Position numbers and translations under genes: made by a program. A model generated the notes under the pieces. That model saw only the letters and a program-made list of their open reading frames with translations, had not been told where the DNA came from and did not search any database. From assembly GCA_964035795.1 (NCBI GenBank), contig OZ038326.1, positions 4,404,889 to 4,468,888 of the forward strand: a DNA stretch of 64,000 nucleotides, given 5' to 3'. This document shows positions 23,268-39,459 of the stretch, in pieces (positions within the stretch are counted from its first letter, which is position 1; each line of letters starts with the position of its first letter). Source of the DNA: Pterobdella sp. o SKG-2022 (taxonomy: Eukaryota; Annelida; Clitellata; Hirudinida; Piscicolidae).

Positions 23268-25267
23268 AACATCTATGTTATGAAAGAATAGTTTCAAATT
23301 AATTTTTACTATAGAGTTTTTCTCTAAATCATATATGCATATATCAATCAAATTGCATTAGAAAACTTTTTTTAAAATTTACCTTACATTAAACCACCAT
23401 TTTTATATTGATATGTAATCTTTATAATTAATGTCAAAATATTATGAATCAAAGATAAGCTGAGCTGATATTTTTTCAAGCTTACAGTATTTAAAGTGAC
23501 TTGAAGTATTTTGTAGAAATTATTATTTATGCTTGAGCTATCTTTAGGAATACTCTCCATTTGTGTTTTTATATTCTTTTAAAGAGATTCACAATTTTAT
23601 ATTTTTCATATAAAAACTTTTCATTTTGTTTGACAACATGGTATAAATAGTAAGTGTTGTTTGTCTTGAAGTTTTTTTATTGTATTTTCTTTGTTTTATT
23701 AATTTTTGATAATATAACTAACACCCACTTATTTTATTAATTAACATTATACTCTCTATATAACGCTTTGAAGTGTTTTTTCTATTGTGTCAAATTATTG
23801 TTCAATTGTAAAAAATATTTTACTTTCTGAATGGGAATATATTTCTAAAAAACTGCTTTTATTCAAATCATGATCTTGAATTGCATTAATTTCTGCAGAG
23901 AATATGGTCAAATTTAGTAATTGATATTTCAAAATAATGGTGGAAAAGATTTAAAGTAGAAAAATGTTTATGCTAATATTAATAGGTTTGTAGGTTCATA
24001 ATGGGGAAATTTATGAAATGCATACAACCTCAAGGAATATATATTAATAAAAAAAATCCAATACTTACCAATTATATAAGATAATTTTTAGATTAACTTC
24101 ATATCATAAGTACGTAAAGTTACAAATAATGAGATGTTTAATCACCACCAATCATAGTAATAACTACGCTATGATGTTGGAGTGAAATGTTAAAAGTGAA
24201 AATAAAAATCGTGATGGTGGTTAGTAAGTCAATTCATCACCTCAATTTTTGGTTTATGTTGTGTTATTTATCGGCTTTCCAGGGTGCCACTCTATGTAAA
24301 ATGAAAAATATGATTCTAACAATGATAATGATGATGTTTAGAAGTAAGGACAACAAACACAAAGTATTTATTAAATGACACGAAGCTTTTCGTAAAGCTA
24401 GCTTACATTATCAAGTGATATTATCATAATGATTTTTTCAAAAGCCAAACCGTAAAATGAATATAATTTCAGAACACTAGTAAGTTTATTAAGTGATATG
24501 ATTCACTTGATAATGTAAGCTAGCCTTACGAAAAGCTTCGTGTCATTTAATAAATACTTTGTGCTTGTTGTTTTTACTTTTAGATTCAGGCTATTGTACT
24601 TCATGTTGTTTGAAGTTCTAGCGAAAACTTAAAAACAATGGTGCTCGTCTGACCTTCCACAGCACTTTTAACCCCAATATCTGCCTTCACTCAGTTCCTC
24701 TACACTAACTTTCTTATAATAGCTTTTTTTATTATTTGAAAAAATTGTTGAAACTTTTATTTCAACCTTATTTCACCTTTTAAACATTTCGGTTTAATGT
24801 CATTTTTCGTTATCAAATATTTCTCTTCATCTAAATCTGTTTTATTCTGGTTCTTTGGTATCGAATACTTTACTTTCTTGATTTAAGTTTTGGTCTATAT
24901 GACTTATTTTTTTAACACATTTAAAAAAAAATTATTATAGCAGAGTGCTTCTTAAAAATGATATAAAAAGCGTTCTTCAAATAGATTTTGAGCTCTGCTT
25001 AAATTTTACTTAATTTTTATTGAAACAATTTTTATCTAAATTTTTTTGATTGGTATAAAAAAATGTTGAAAACTATTCTATCTTTGAAAAAAACTTCAAA
25101 TTATATTGGCAGTATAAAGATCTATGGAAATGTTTATGTAAATTTGTAAATATTTCATCGTTCAATTGCCGACGTATATGTCAAAAAATTTGAAAAGCTT
25201 TTTTAAATTGAAGGCAAAATAAAATTTGCATCTGTTTTTAGGGCATAAATCTTACTCCAGTTTCAAA
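23268..25267. other. Intergenic region with a large foldback element
   Basis: It is AT-rich, with no exon chain recognised. It holds the family B inverted repeat at about 24342–24580. The upstream region of RNF121 (24600–25267) shows no clear promoter motif. Confidence 0.5.
24342..24580. repeat. Foldback (MITE-like) element, family B
   Basis: Arms of at least 68 bases (24351–24418 and 24503–24570) match as reverse complements with about two mismatches; weaker pairing extends about ten bases outward. The 84-base centre is AT-rich. Single-arm relatives are found at 40343–40402, 40668–40735 and 42499–42556. Confidence 0.85.
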
Positions 25268-29558
<4,291 letters not shown>

Positions 29559-30115
29559 TACAATTAAGAATTTAATGGCTTTATTTAGGTTTATTTTTAA
29601 TCATTTTTAAATGTTTTATTGATATTTCAATTGTATATTACACAATCAAACTCTCGTTTTTATTTCGAAGATTTTTGAGTTTGGTTTTGGAATTTTTCAC
29701 AGATGAAATTGCAAAAATTAATATCATCAGTATCCTATTGACCGATTAATTACACAATTCCTTAATCAAAGTTCTGAAATAAAATTTAAATTGAGAATTA
29801 TATAAGATAAATAGGAGTTAAAAGCGTTAATTTTAATACAACAATGTTTTAAAGAGGTGAATTCCCTATATCGATCGATATAACCTATATATAGTGTTAA
29901 AAACGTTTTATGGTATTAATTTGATTGGTCGAATCTATGGAGACTGCATTGATCTGATGTTTGTGTTCTCCTCTGAACTGTTATATTGAAGTGTGTCAGT
30001 CGTTAAAGGGGCAATTTAAAAGTGTCATAGAAGTACTTGCGACGATTTGAATTCCATCAAAATTCGCTAAATTTTCATCACGATTACCTCCCTAAACTGA
30101 CCATTTTCAAAATTG
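29559..30115. other. Intergenic spacer
   Basis: It lies between RNF121 and the next gene, both on the plus strand. No gene is seen. The 3' UTR of RNF121 and the 5' region of the following gene must both fit here. Confidence 0.5.
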
Positions 30116-33100
30116 ATGAAAATCCAAAGAAACAGTATGGCGTCATTTGGGCACATTGTAGATGCAACATTCCAACAGCTCATTAAAATATGCTCGGAAA
30201 CTTTCGACAGCAGCAACTTGCCTCCGAAAGCTTTCGCACTTTTGACTAAAAAGTACCGCAGTTTGCTGGCCAGGTAAGCTTTCAAGTTTTGAGTCTCGTT
30301 GATGTCAAAAACCATCGATTTTTCAGCCGATAATTATCTTTTTGACATTCAAATTTACTGTTTTGACATTGTATGATAATCTTGCCAGATTAAAATGATA
30401 GTTCTGCTAATAAAAAAGTAACTAATTATTTAACACAAGCCAACTTATTGAAATATTTAAAAAGCTCAATAACAACATTTATTTTACATTCACTTTCTCA
30501 AGAGATACATGGCAGACTACAAGCTGGCCTGCAAACAACCCGCGTAAGATTCTTCACAGTAGTGCTATTTCTTGAGAAATCCCATGTTTCTTGCTTATTA
30601 ATTTTTGGTTTATACAAAAAATTAAAAATTTTCAAAATTACAGTTAATTAAGTTTTAGCTTATCAAAAATTATAGTTTCTTTTAGACTTGAAGCTATCTT
30701 GGAAACTTCTCATTTCACGTATGAAATTTTAACTTAGTACATTTGTGTTTGTGTGCGTATTCAAAGGAACTTTTCTGGGTTTAAATATAGATAGTAAGTA
30801 AAACTCAAGCCAATACAGTACTAAGAAGTAAAAGTTAATGGGACAATACACTTGTGTTTTAAACGCATTTAAACATTCACTTAATAGCCAAAAGACTTGA
30901 AAAAAGTGGTCTTTCAAATTGTTTGAAAAAAATCGACACATTTTTTGGTCATGGTGATGTTCTGGCATGGGTGGACACCGAAAGATTGAAGAAATACACA
31001 GTTTTAATAGCTAATCTGTTTGCTGATCATGGAGACGATTCTGTGAGTATCTCTTGCTTTTAGTGTTACCATTATGTTAATATCAGAGGTTACTGCATTA
31101 AAATAATTCCAAGTACTTTCAATGCAATACAAAGTCATTTGTGCTTTTTTTATAATATAACTCATACCGTTTTAAATGTTTATTTTAAGTGTAAATGTTC
31201 ACAGTACCGCTTGATTCCCATGGTAGTGGGCCAGGCTGTGCTTGAAGGAACCATCTACACCACTATCACTAACCTGCATTTGAGACTGTTTTACGTCAGC
31301 TTCCGTGGAGACGATGTTTGTTTTTAACTTTTTGTATCATTTAAACTCGCTGATTTGTTTAGAAGCATTATTTAAAGGAACGATTGAGCTTCATAGAAAA
31401 GAAGTTTATTGCTTTTTGTACGACTTGATATTCAATTGAATGATTAGAATTAGTTTCAAGCTAAGATAAATTTTGTTCTAGATTAACTGACAATGAAAAA
31501 GTTAAACTAACATACCCTTATGCGAGGTTGAACTTTTTGCAGGGCATAGATCAGTTTCTAGAGTTTGTTTTCAAGTTTTGTGAAACCGTTCACAAAGAAG
31601 ACCGCCATTTTTTGCTGGGTGAGTTATTTTTCTTACTCCAAACCCCACCCTCACACCCTCATACAAGCAAATAAACTATATTCTACACTCATGTTTATTC
31701 CTACAATCATCAAAATACGATGCTAATGATTGGTGGAGAATACAAGAAATTTCCAAAATTTAATTATAAATTTTCACTCAGTGTTTAGATATTTTTATGC
31801 ATGAAAAATTATTTTTTATTCGGTGGTATAATTAAAATATACTTCTTGGTTTATGAGAAATTTCCTGAAAAACATGAAAAAAAATGCTGTTCAACTAAAA
31901 TTTTTGATAAGTTTAACCTTATCATAATTCATTCTTTAAAAACGTATTCTGTGATTTTTTGTGCGTTTCATGAACTGTTTGAAGCATACGATGAAAAAGT
32001 GTTTTCGAAAAGTTTCGTTCAAAATATAATTTCTACTCCAGTGTTTTATTTCTATCACTAATTGTGATAACAATGTTATTGCTATCACTAATTGTTATTT
32101 AAAATGTTTTTAAGATTTTTCGATACCATATGTGGAAGGAGGTGAGTTGCTGGTCAAAAGGTATTCCTATGAAAACACCCTCAACAAGCAGGTTCAGCCG
32201 TTTCCATGTTTCAATGGTCTTATATGAATATCTAATCTTAGCTTTTTCATCACATTAGATTATATAATCGTTTTTTTTTAAATTTTTTTTAATACTATAG
32301 TATTATTATGTAAACATTCACGATAAGTTTGGTTGAGAATAATTTTTAAAGTTTAATTTGAAGTAATTGATAATAAATTTAATTTTTAAAAAATCATTGA
32401 ATATTTTAATTCAAAATGGCCCAAGGATACAGTGAAAAAACACCTCAAGAACCTGACACAACGAGAGTTATGCTTCGAAGTTGATGTGAGCGTTGAACAT
32501 TATTTTACAAATATATAGTTTTAAAAAAATATTTTGAATTACTTATCTTCCTTTATGAAGGGCTAATAAAATTATTTTGAAATTAATTTCATTTAATTAC
32601 AAGTTTATGATATTTTTAAATGGTTTTGTTTTGATGAAAATTTAATAAAAAATGGAATAGTTTATTCAAATTCGCCAAAAAATTTTATCTTATTGGAACA
32701 TTCTAAATTTTTTTTAAAATTTTCAAAACATCTTGTGTTATTTAAACGATTTATATAATTTTTAAGTTTGCCAACTTATTCAAAAGTTGTTAAAAAATCT
32801 CAAATTGAATTGAACCTATTTAACCAGTTAACATTCAAAACCCCTAAAAAGTTTCTGTTTCACATGCCCACTAAAAACATGAGTTTCATGCCAGGCAAGA
32901 TTGAATGGGTTTACGTGGCTCAAGATAGGTGCTTCACATTCTTTTTTTAACAGTCTTTATGGCATTAATAATTACTGGAAAATTAATTTTGATCCATATG
33001 TATGGGTGTTTCTCCGATAGTTTTCATCATTATTAACTTTCACGTCAACAGCACAAGACCACTATATTCTTTATTCGAAGGAGTTCTAACGTCCAAACAA

Positions 33101-36100
33101 GCTGTGCAGGCCTTCTGCTACCTTTTCCTAGGTTTCTTTCATCCTCGAAAATTTTTTATTTAATGAAACTATCCAGAATTTATATAATAATTGAACAAAT
33201 AATTTTTCAAATATTTTTTAAAATTTATTTAATTATTTAAGAATAATATAAAAAATTATTATCTATCTGAATCATTTAAGATAAGACCAGGTCTTCAGAC
33301 GAGCAAATGGAGAAGAACAAAAAAATCACTTTGTGAGTTCAGCTGTTTCACTAAAATCAATTAAATAACACTATTTTCCTAATCTGAGTTCTTTACATCA
33401 ATATGCGTTGGTAACTTGAAACAATAGTTCGGCTGGTAGAGCATTAGACTAATTATATGAAGTTACCTGGTTCGATTCCGTGTTGAAACGATTATTAGCG
33501 CCTGTTCCGTTGTGTTTTCTTCACATTAGATTTTTTGTGAGCGCTTTAAACTCTGAAGAAAGGCTCTGTATAATTTCTAATTACGAACTATTACAATAAC
33601 CAACAAATCTTTGTGAGTATTATTTTGTATCTGATAGACCTTATTTTGGTTAAAGAGAATCCTGGAGCATGGAAGTCAAGAAAGGCATATCAGATGAACA
33701 CTTTTGGAGGCTGGTGCACCGAAAACTGCTTTCATCTATTCTCGATTCCGACCGTGGTTTGTTGCTAACATCTTTCATAAAAATTTCATCGATATGGCAA
33801 TATATGAGTACTTGTTTGACAAAATTATTACAAAAAAAATAACAAAAATCGAGTAAATATAATATTTTCAAGCCAACAAAAAATAAAAAAATTTTTTGGA
33901 TAAAAATGTCTTTAATAAAAAAAACGAAATTTTGGAACTTGGGAATATTACGCTGTTAACGAAAAACTTCGTGATTTTGAATAAATAATTCATTATTTGT
34001 ATTTTTTCTAACTAATAAATATTGAACAAACAAAGAAAAACTTGAAAAGCTTCGGAGTTTGGTGAATAGTGATCTGTTCAGAATGTACAGCCTGCTGTGT
34101 TTGAACAAGAACCTCAGAGAATGCATATACAACTTCAACAACGTCTACCTCGAAGTTGTTGTGTCTCCATCACTTTTTTAATTCTAATTTTATTATTCAA
34201 TTAATCAATAATAAAATATTTTTGAACGCCAGAACAAAATACTCGAAAAAGTGACTTTGATAGTGCAGGCTTACTTCAAAAAGCTTCACTCTTTTTTCCA
34301 CTATGCCAAGTTCTCAATCATTTTTACCATTGTATATAACACAAGAATATAGATTTACAGACAAAAAATTCAATTTGAAAGAAGAAACTTAGACTTGCTG
34401 GACAAGTACAGTATGCAGAACCTTGAAGATATGGCATCAAAACTACAAAATAAATGTCTCAACGTAGAGGTGAATACAAATGGAAAGCATTCTTTATACT
34501 GTAATGATGGAAAATTACATATAAACCAAACATTGAATGTCATACAAACAACTATTATGTACAATTACTGATGGAATATTGAATTAAAACGTAAATCGTT
34601 TCAAATTTGAGGGGCAAAATTAATAACTCTACAGGGCTCTTCACTAGATACATACGCACTCTATACTAAATATAACCTTAATGTTAACAAACTTATGAAG
34701 CTGGTGATAGGACTAAAGAACCTGACCAACTACATGCGGCTGATGTATGTGGGCATGCTCGAGAGGGGATTCTGTCTGGATGATCTCACTAACGTAACAG
34801 TTTCATTCGATCGATTAGGAATTTGTTTTGCATATTATTATGTATGTTATAGTTTTTATAGAAATGAATCTTATTTAAAACTTGTATTCTTACAATAAAG
34901 TGCAAAAGATTATGAATGGGATTATAATGGCATATGTTTCAAGAAGTTAAAGGCCAATATAAAGTTCAAAACTAATTAATATTCATGTATAATAATTCAT
35001 TAATTAACTAATGAACAACTCATAATAGCTCCGTAATAGCTTATAAAAATCCTGAAATAATTCAACCAGAATTTTATAATATAGTGTCTCAAACGATAAA
35101 CCAGGACTGGTTCCATGGTCACAACCTGGTTGATCTGCAGGTGTCAGAGAACAGTTACGAAGAGATACCCGATGAGCCAAGTATGCTTTATAATGGTTGG
35201 ACCTATTGTAATTAATACGTTTGAACTGGCTGTCATGTTTTGATGTATGAGGCTTTAAAGCCTACTTTATGTTTGAAGGTGAAATGTTTTGAGTATATTT
35301 TTACGGTATATGACATGTTTTCAATACATCTATTTTGCTGTAAGAGATCTTTAAAACACATTCTGTTTGGGTATATATGTTTTGAATGAGTTTTGTAGAG
35401 AAATTTCATTATTGATTTTTAGGCTCTGTGAAACATACAAAAACAGACAAAAATGCCATCAAATTACACGCAACCGAGGTAAGCAAAATAATGTTAACTA
35501 AGAGCACACTCATCAAAAAATACATCAAACCATAGAAGAAACACTCAACCAAAACTACCTACAGCTTAAAAAACGAATAAATAAGTAAAAAGTCATGAAA
35601 ACAGTACTTAAAAGAGAGCAGACTGTTAGAATTCACGGAAGAACTGACAACTCGTCTTCTTTCGTCTCACAACCTTTCCACCTCGAAAGCTGCTGATATT
35701 CTGCTTTCCTTGCTTGTGTTCTATGCTTTGAGGTTTTCCAGCTTGAATAATTGCTATTATATATTTCTTATCAAACCATTTTAATTGATTACTGTTCAAT
35801 ATTTAAACATCATATGAAGAGAAAGCATAGGAGAAGAGACTGAGAATAATGTAGTGATTCCATTAAAGACAAGAACTTCTCTCACTTCCCACGACAACTA
35901 TTTTGGTACTTATCAAATCACAACTTGTATTTCTTTTCAAGATTTTTTTGGAATTTTCTTTTTCATAATACTTCTCAATATTTTCTTCTTAATAACAAAT
36001 TGAAACAATTTCTTTTTAATAAAACTATTCAATCACCTTTTTTATCATAATACCTTGAACTCTTTTTTTTTACTTTATGCCAACAAAAATGGCGATAATA

Positions 36101-38876
36101 TAACCATTATGTTACCCTTACACAGGCCTCAAAGAAAACATAGAGATGTACAAAAAATTCAAATGGAAGGGTGTGGTGGAAAAGGTTCTGCGTGTTGTGA
36201 CGTCTAACTTACCTTCCACCTTTAATTCCACACGGGTTCTTAGTCTCTAGATAAATTAGGATTGATGTTTTTATTAGCATGAATGCTTTAAGGTGAATGC
36301 TTCAAATAATAAAGGTCTTTTATAAGTGTCAGTTGAATTTGATAAAACTTAAATAATATGTATTTCACCTTTATATAAAATCTATTGGCTTTAAGCATTT
36401 GAAAAATAGTTTTTTGATTAAATAACTACAACTTTTATCTCACAGATCACATTGTTACAGAGTTTTGAAGCTCAAAACTTGCACGTTGACTTTTCCCAAT
36501 ACGTTAGATCGAATACTAAATAAAAACACCTTTCAATTTATCTTTATTTTTTGAATTATATCACCAAACGTTTTAAGAATAGCCTGTAATGAATTCAAAA
36601 TGTTTTGCACCCAGATCAATAAAGTTTCCATGATGGAAATGGTCGTGTTTGTGGGTGAGGATCGAAGCGCTGTCAACACACTTTCGGACTACTCTTCTTT
36701 GAGTATTAGTTTTCTCTTGATATTTGTTAATTCATTGAATAATTAATAGAATAATACCGTTGATCAAAACCTGGTTATGAGAAAAAAATTCATTTTAATT
36801 AATTCATTTTTCAAATTTTTTGTTCAAGTCTACAAGAGTTTGATAGAGAGTTACAGGCAAAACGACTTAGCGTTTCTTGAAGTTCAGTTTATCTGTAACA
36901 AAAATTCATCAAGCGATTTTGAAGGCAAGGCATTTGTAATATATCTACTCATTTTTAAACATAATACCCAATTTTTCAATCTACTCACCCATTTTCAAAC
37001 GTACACCCCTATTTTGAATGTATTTACTCATTTTAAATATATCAACTTTATTATATTCAAACACATATATCGAGTTGAAAGCTTTTCTGTCATTGTTTCA
37101 CATGGTGAGGTTTGGAATAGTTAGTTCGTATTTAACGATTTTTTTTATCATAATAGATTTTTTTATGATAAATAACTCAAGATTATGAAACACGTGATTA
37201 GAGCTGCTGAACAAGAAAAGGTGGAGTATAAATGACATTGAAGAAAAAAAAGAAGGGTTCTGTTTGATTATCAGAGAAAATTTGTTGAAACGAAATGCAT
37301 TTGTATGCAAGGCAAGCTAATATTTCAAAAAATATCACAATTAAAATAAACTAGGACCCTTAATATAAATTTTTTGATTAAAAATGATTTATTTTATGTT
37401 TAAAGTTTTTTTGTGAAATTTAGTTTTTTTTTTGGTCAACTTATATTTCTTCAAACGATGAAATTTTTCAGTATTTGGTATCAGTAGACGAAAAATGGGT
37501 GTTAGTGGAAAAGCTGAATTATCTCTTTTACTTACCTACTTACAACAACGAGTTAGTAAAATTTCATATATAGATCTAAATTACCAATCTTATTTAGGAC
37601 TTTTTGCTACTTACATAGCTATAATGTTTCTTAACAGGCTAGTAGAGTTCAATGGAGGATGCCGTTTGGAGCCGTTTCTGCGCTGCATCTACACGCCTGT
37701 TGATCAAGTCACTTTATAAATATTAGTTTAATGGCATCATTATATTTTTCACATTTATTCTACTTTTATTCATAATGTTCCAAAGCTTACGCTTTTTAAT
37801 GCATAGAACATTGTCATAATTATCTAATTCATCCGTTATGGCTTCAAAATTTTTATCCCCTGAAAAGGCTGAATTCTTCTGGAAACTTTTGCAACAAAAA
37901 GGACAGGATTACAGCAAGATTGATGAGATCGTGGTAAGGAACGATGCTGACAAGCATATGATGGACAAAATTAGAACTTTGGCGGAGTACAAAACAGCTG
38001 TGCATTTCTTTCAGGTGTGTACACATAAAGACAAAATGAGATTCAATTGGAAAACCATATGAAAAAAGATATATGGTTTATTTGTAAAGCCCATATATGG
38101 AAAGCTTTTTAAAAAATCTGAATGAATTTGCAGCCGACTTCTGCAGAAAGGACTCGGTGGAAGTTGATGCAGAACAGCGTGGTTGGAAAATTCGAGAACC
38201 TTCTAGAACTGGGTCATATTTTCAAGAACCTTCTTCGCTACTCCATCATCACTCACCACCCTCAAAATACAGTCCTGGAAGCGGTAGGTAGATACTTCTC
38301 TTCTTATTTTTTTTTATATAATTTTGTTTTTGGGCTTTGCATCAGAAATGAAGAAATTTCAATAAAATTATTAAAACAAACTCAAAGATTGTTTGGATAC
38401 GCTTAAATATTGTAACTCACGGAATCACATTATGGTTTAAGATTCATATTCAATCGACAGGTGTGCAATTCAATTTTGGCAATATTTTCCGAAAATTTGA
38501 TGAAGTTGATAAAGGAAAAAGAATCTTTTTTGGGAGTTTCTCAGAGCAACTGTCTCATCAACAGCATCAATCAAGCCAGCGCATTCTCTTCCGGACAGAT
38601 GCGTATCTCACATTTCAATCTTCGGGTAATACTATATTGGAAACTTTAGAGAAAAAAATCCTTTTTTTATTATAGCTCATTTAAAACAGTATTTTGATAA
38701 ATTAATATATTGTACAGTCGGTGATAATATAATTAATCTTTCAGTCAGTGATAATAGTGGATGAAGTGTTGTATGGTTTGATGGCAGCCAAAGATTGTTT
38801 AGTTCAAATGCTAACAAAGTCTTCTCCGCCACAATTGAAGCCGGGCATTTTGTTCTCGGTAACCAATAAAATTTAA
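30116..38876 (+). CDS. Unidentified 31-exon gene, protein of about 990 residues
   Basis: Exons: 30116–30273, 30505–30543, 30686–30718, 30895–31042, 31205–31315, 31543–31618, 32115–32191, 32426–32485, 32828–32928, 33052–33131, 33281–33332, 33656–33753, 34036–34154, 34233–34331, 34353–34469, 34635–34793, 35105–35180, 35423–35478, 35605–35732, 35820–35905, 36126–36184 (or 36235), 36446–36502, 36615–36654, 36829–36924, 37202–37311 (or 37302), 37472–37551, 37638–37707, 37868–38014, 38134–38283, 38461–38625, 38745–38876. Every join keeps frame and the sum is 993 codons with stop TAA at 38874–38876. The protein looks wholly alpha-helical, with amphipathic Leu-rich segments (LLSSILDSDQKLEKLRSLV, SKAADILLSLLVFYALR) as in HEAT/ARM-type solenoids; no signal peptide, transmembrane run, zinc site or catalytic motif. 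I tested FANCI, FANCD2, WASH-complex, condensin and CLEC16A from memory without a match. Start may be 30116 or the next Met at 30137. A few splice sites are uncertain. Confidence 0.6.
33418..33590 (+). mobile_element. tRNA-derived SINE copy 2
   Basis: It has the same order as the copy at 25823: A box (GGCTGGTAGAGC), ATTAGACTAATTAT anticodon region, B box (GGTTCGATTCC), then the body TTAGCGCCTGTTCC...GAGCGCTTTAA. It lies in an intron of the unidentified gene. Confidence 0.75.
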
Positions 38877-39459
38877 ACACCTTACACTGCACTAAAAAAT
38901 ATTCTGCAATCAACTCTGAAAGCATTAACAAAGTTTTGGCATTCGCTTACATAAAATCTCAGTAGCTTTAGCGGTAGTTTTAATTGAGTGACTCATGAAA
39001 TTTATTCAAAAGTATTACGAAACTTTACGAAATAACAATATCAATAAATGGGTAGCGAGTATCGAGATTATGGCGAAATGATGAACTTTTGTTTTGTGTT
39101 AAATATTATCGAAAATACTAATTGAAAACAATGGAACTGGTCTTGCGATGTGGCTGGTTGAAACAGCATCTGTATCTCACTTTCATCATTAATATCATTC
39201 ACTCCATCATATTTTTTTTCACCTTCAATATATTATACTACTTTTTTCTTCTTTTTCAGATAATTATTCAGATTCTTTTGAACTTTTCCCATCATTTTTT
39301 TCTCTTTCGATTCTAATTGTTTCTCTTCTTCAGATCATTATATCTTATATTCTTTCTCTGAATCTTATTGTATCCTTTTTATTATTCATCTTTTGATTCT
39401 TTTTATTGTTATTATTATTCTGATGCACTTTAAGCTCTTCTTCTGACTGTTGTGATGAG
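38877..39459. other. Convergent spacer before KCTD10
   Basis: The region separates the 3' ends of the unidentified gene (+) and KCTD10 (−). It is AT-rich; no gene is supported, and the short plus-strand ORF at 39122 lacks any domain or partner exon. Confidence 0.5.

Noticed and set aside
36655..36710. Extension of exon 36615–36654 (GEDRSAVNTLSDYSS)
   Set aside because: Looks coding, but the strong donor G|gtgagg joins in frame to 36829 and no usable donor closes the extension.
36829..37311. Two consecutive GC–AG introns in the unidentified gene
   Set aside because: In both cases a GT donor nearby (TTT|gtaata at about 36938 and TTT|gtatgc at 37302) also keeps the frame, so GC donors are not required.
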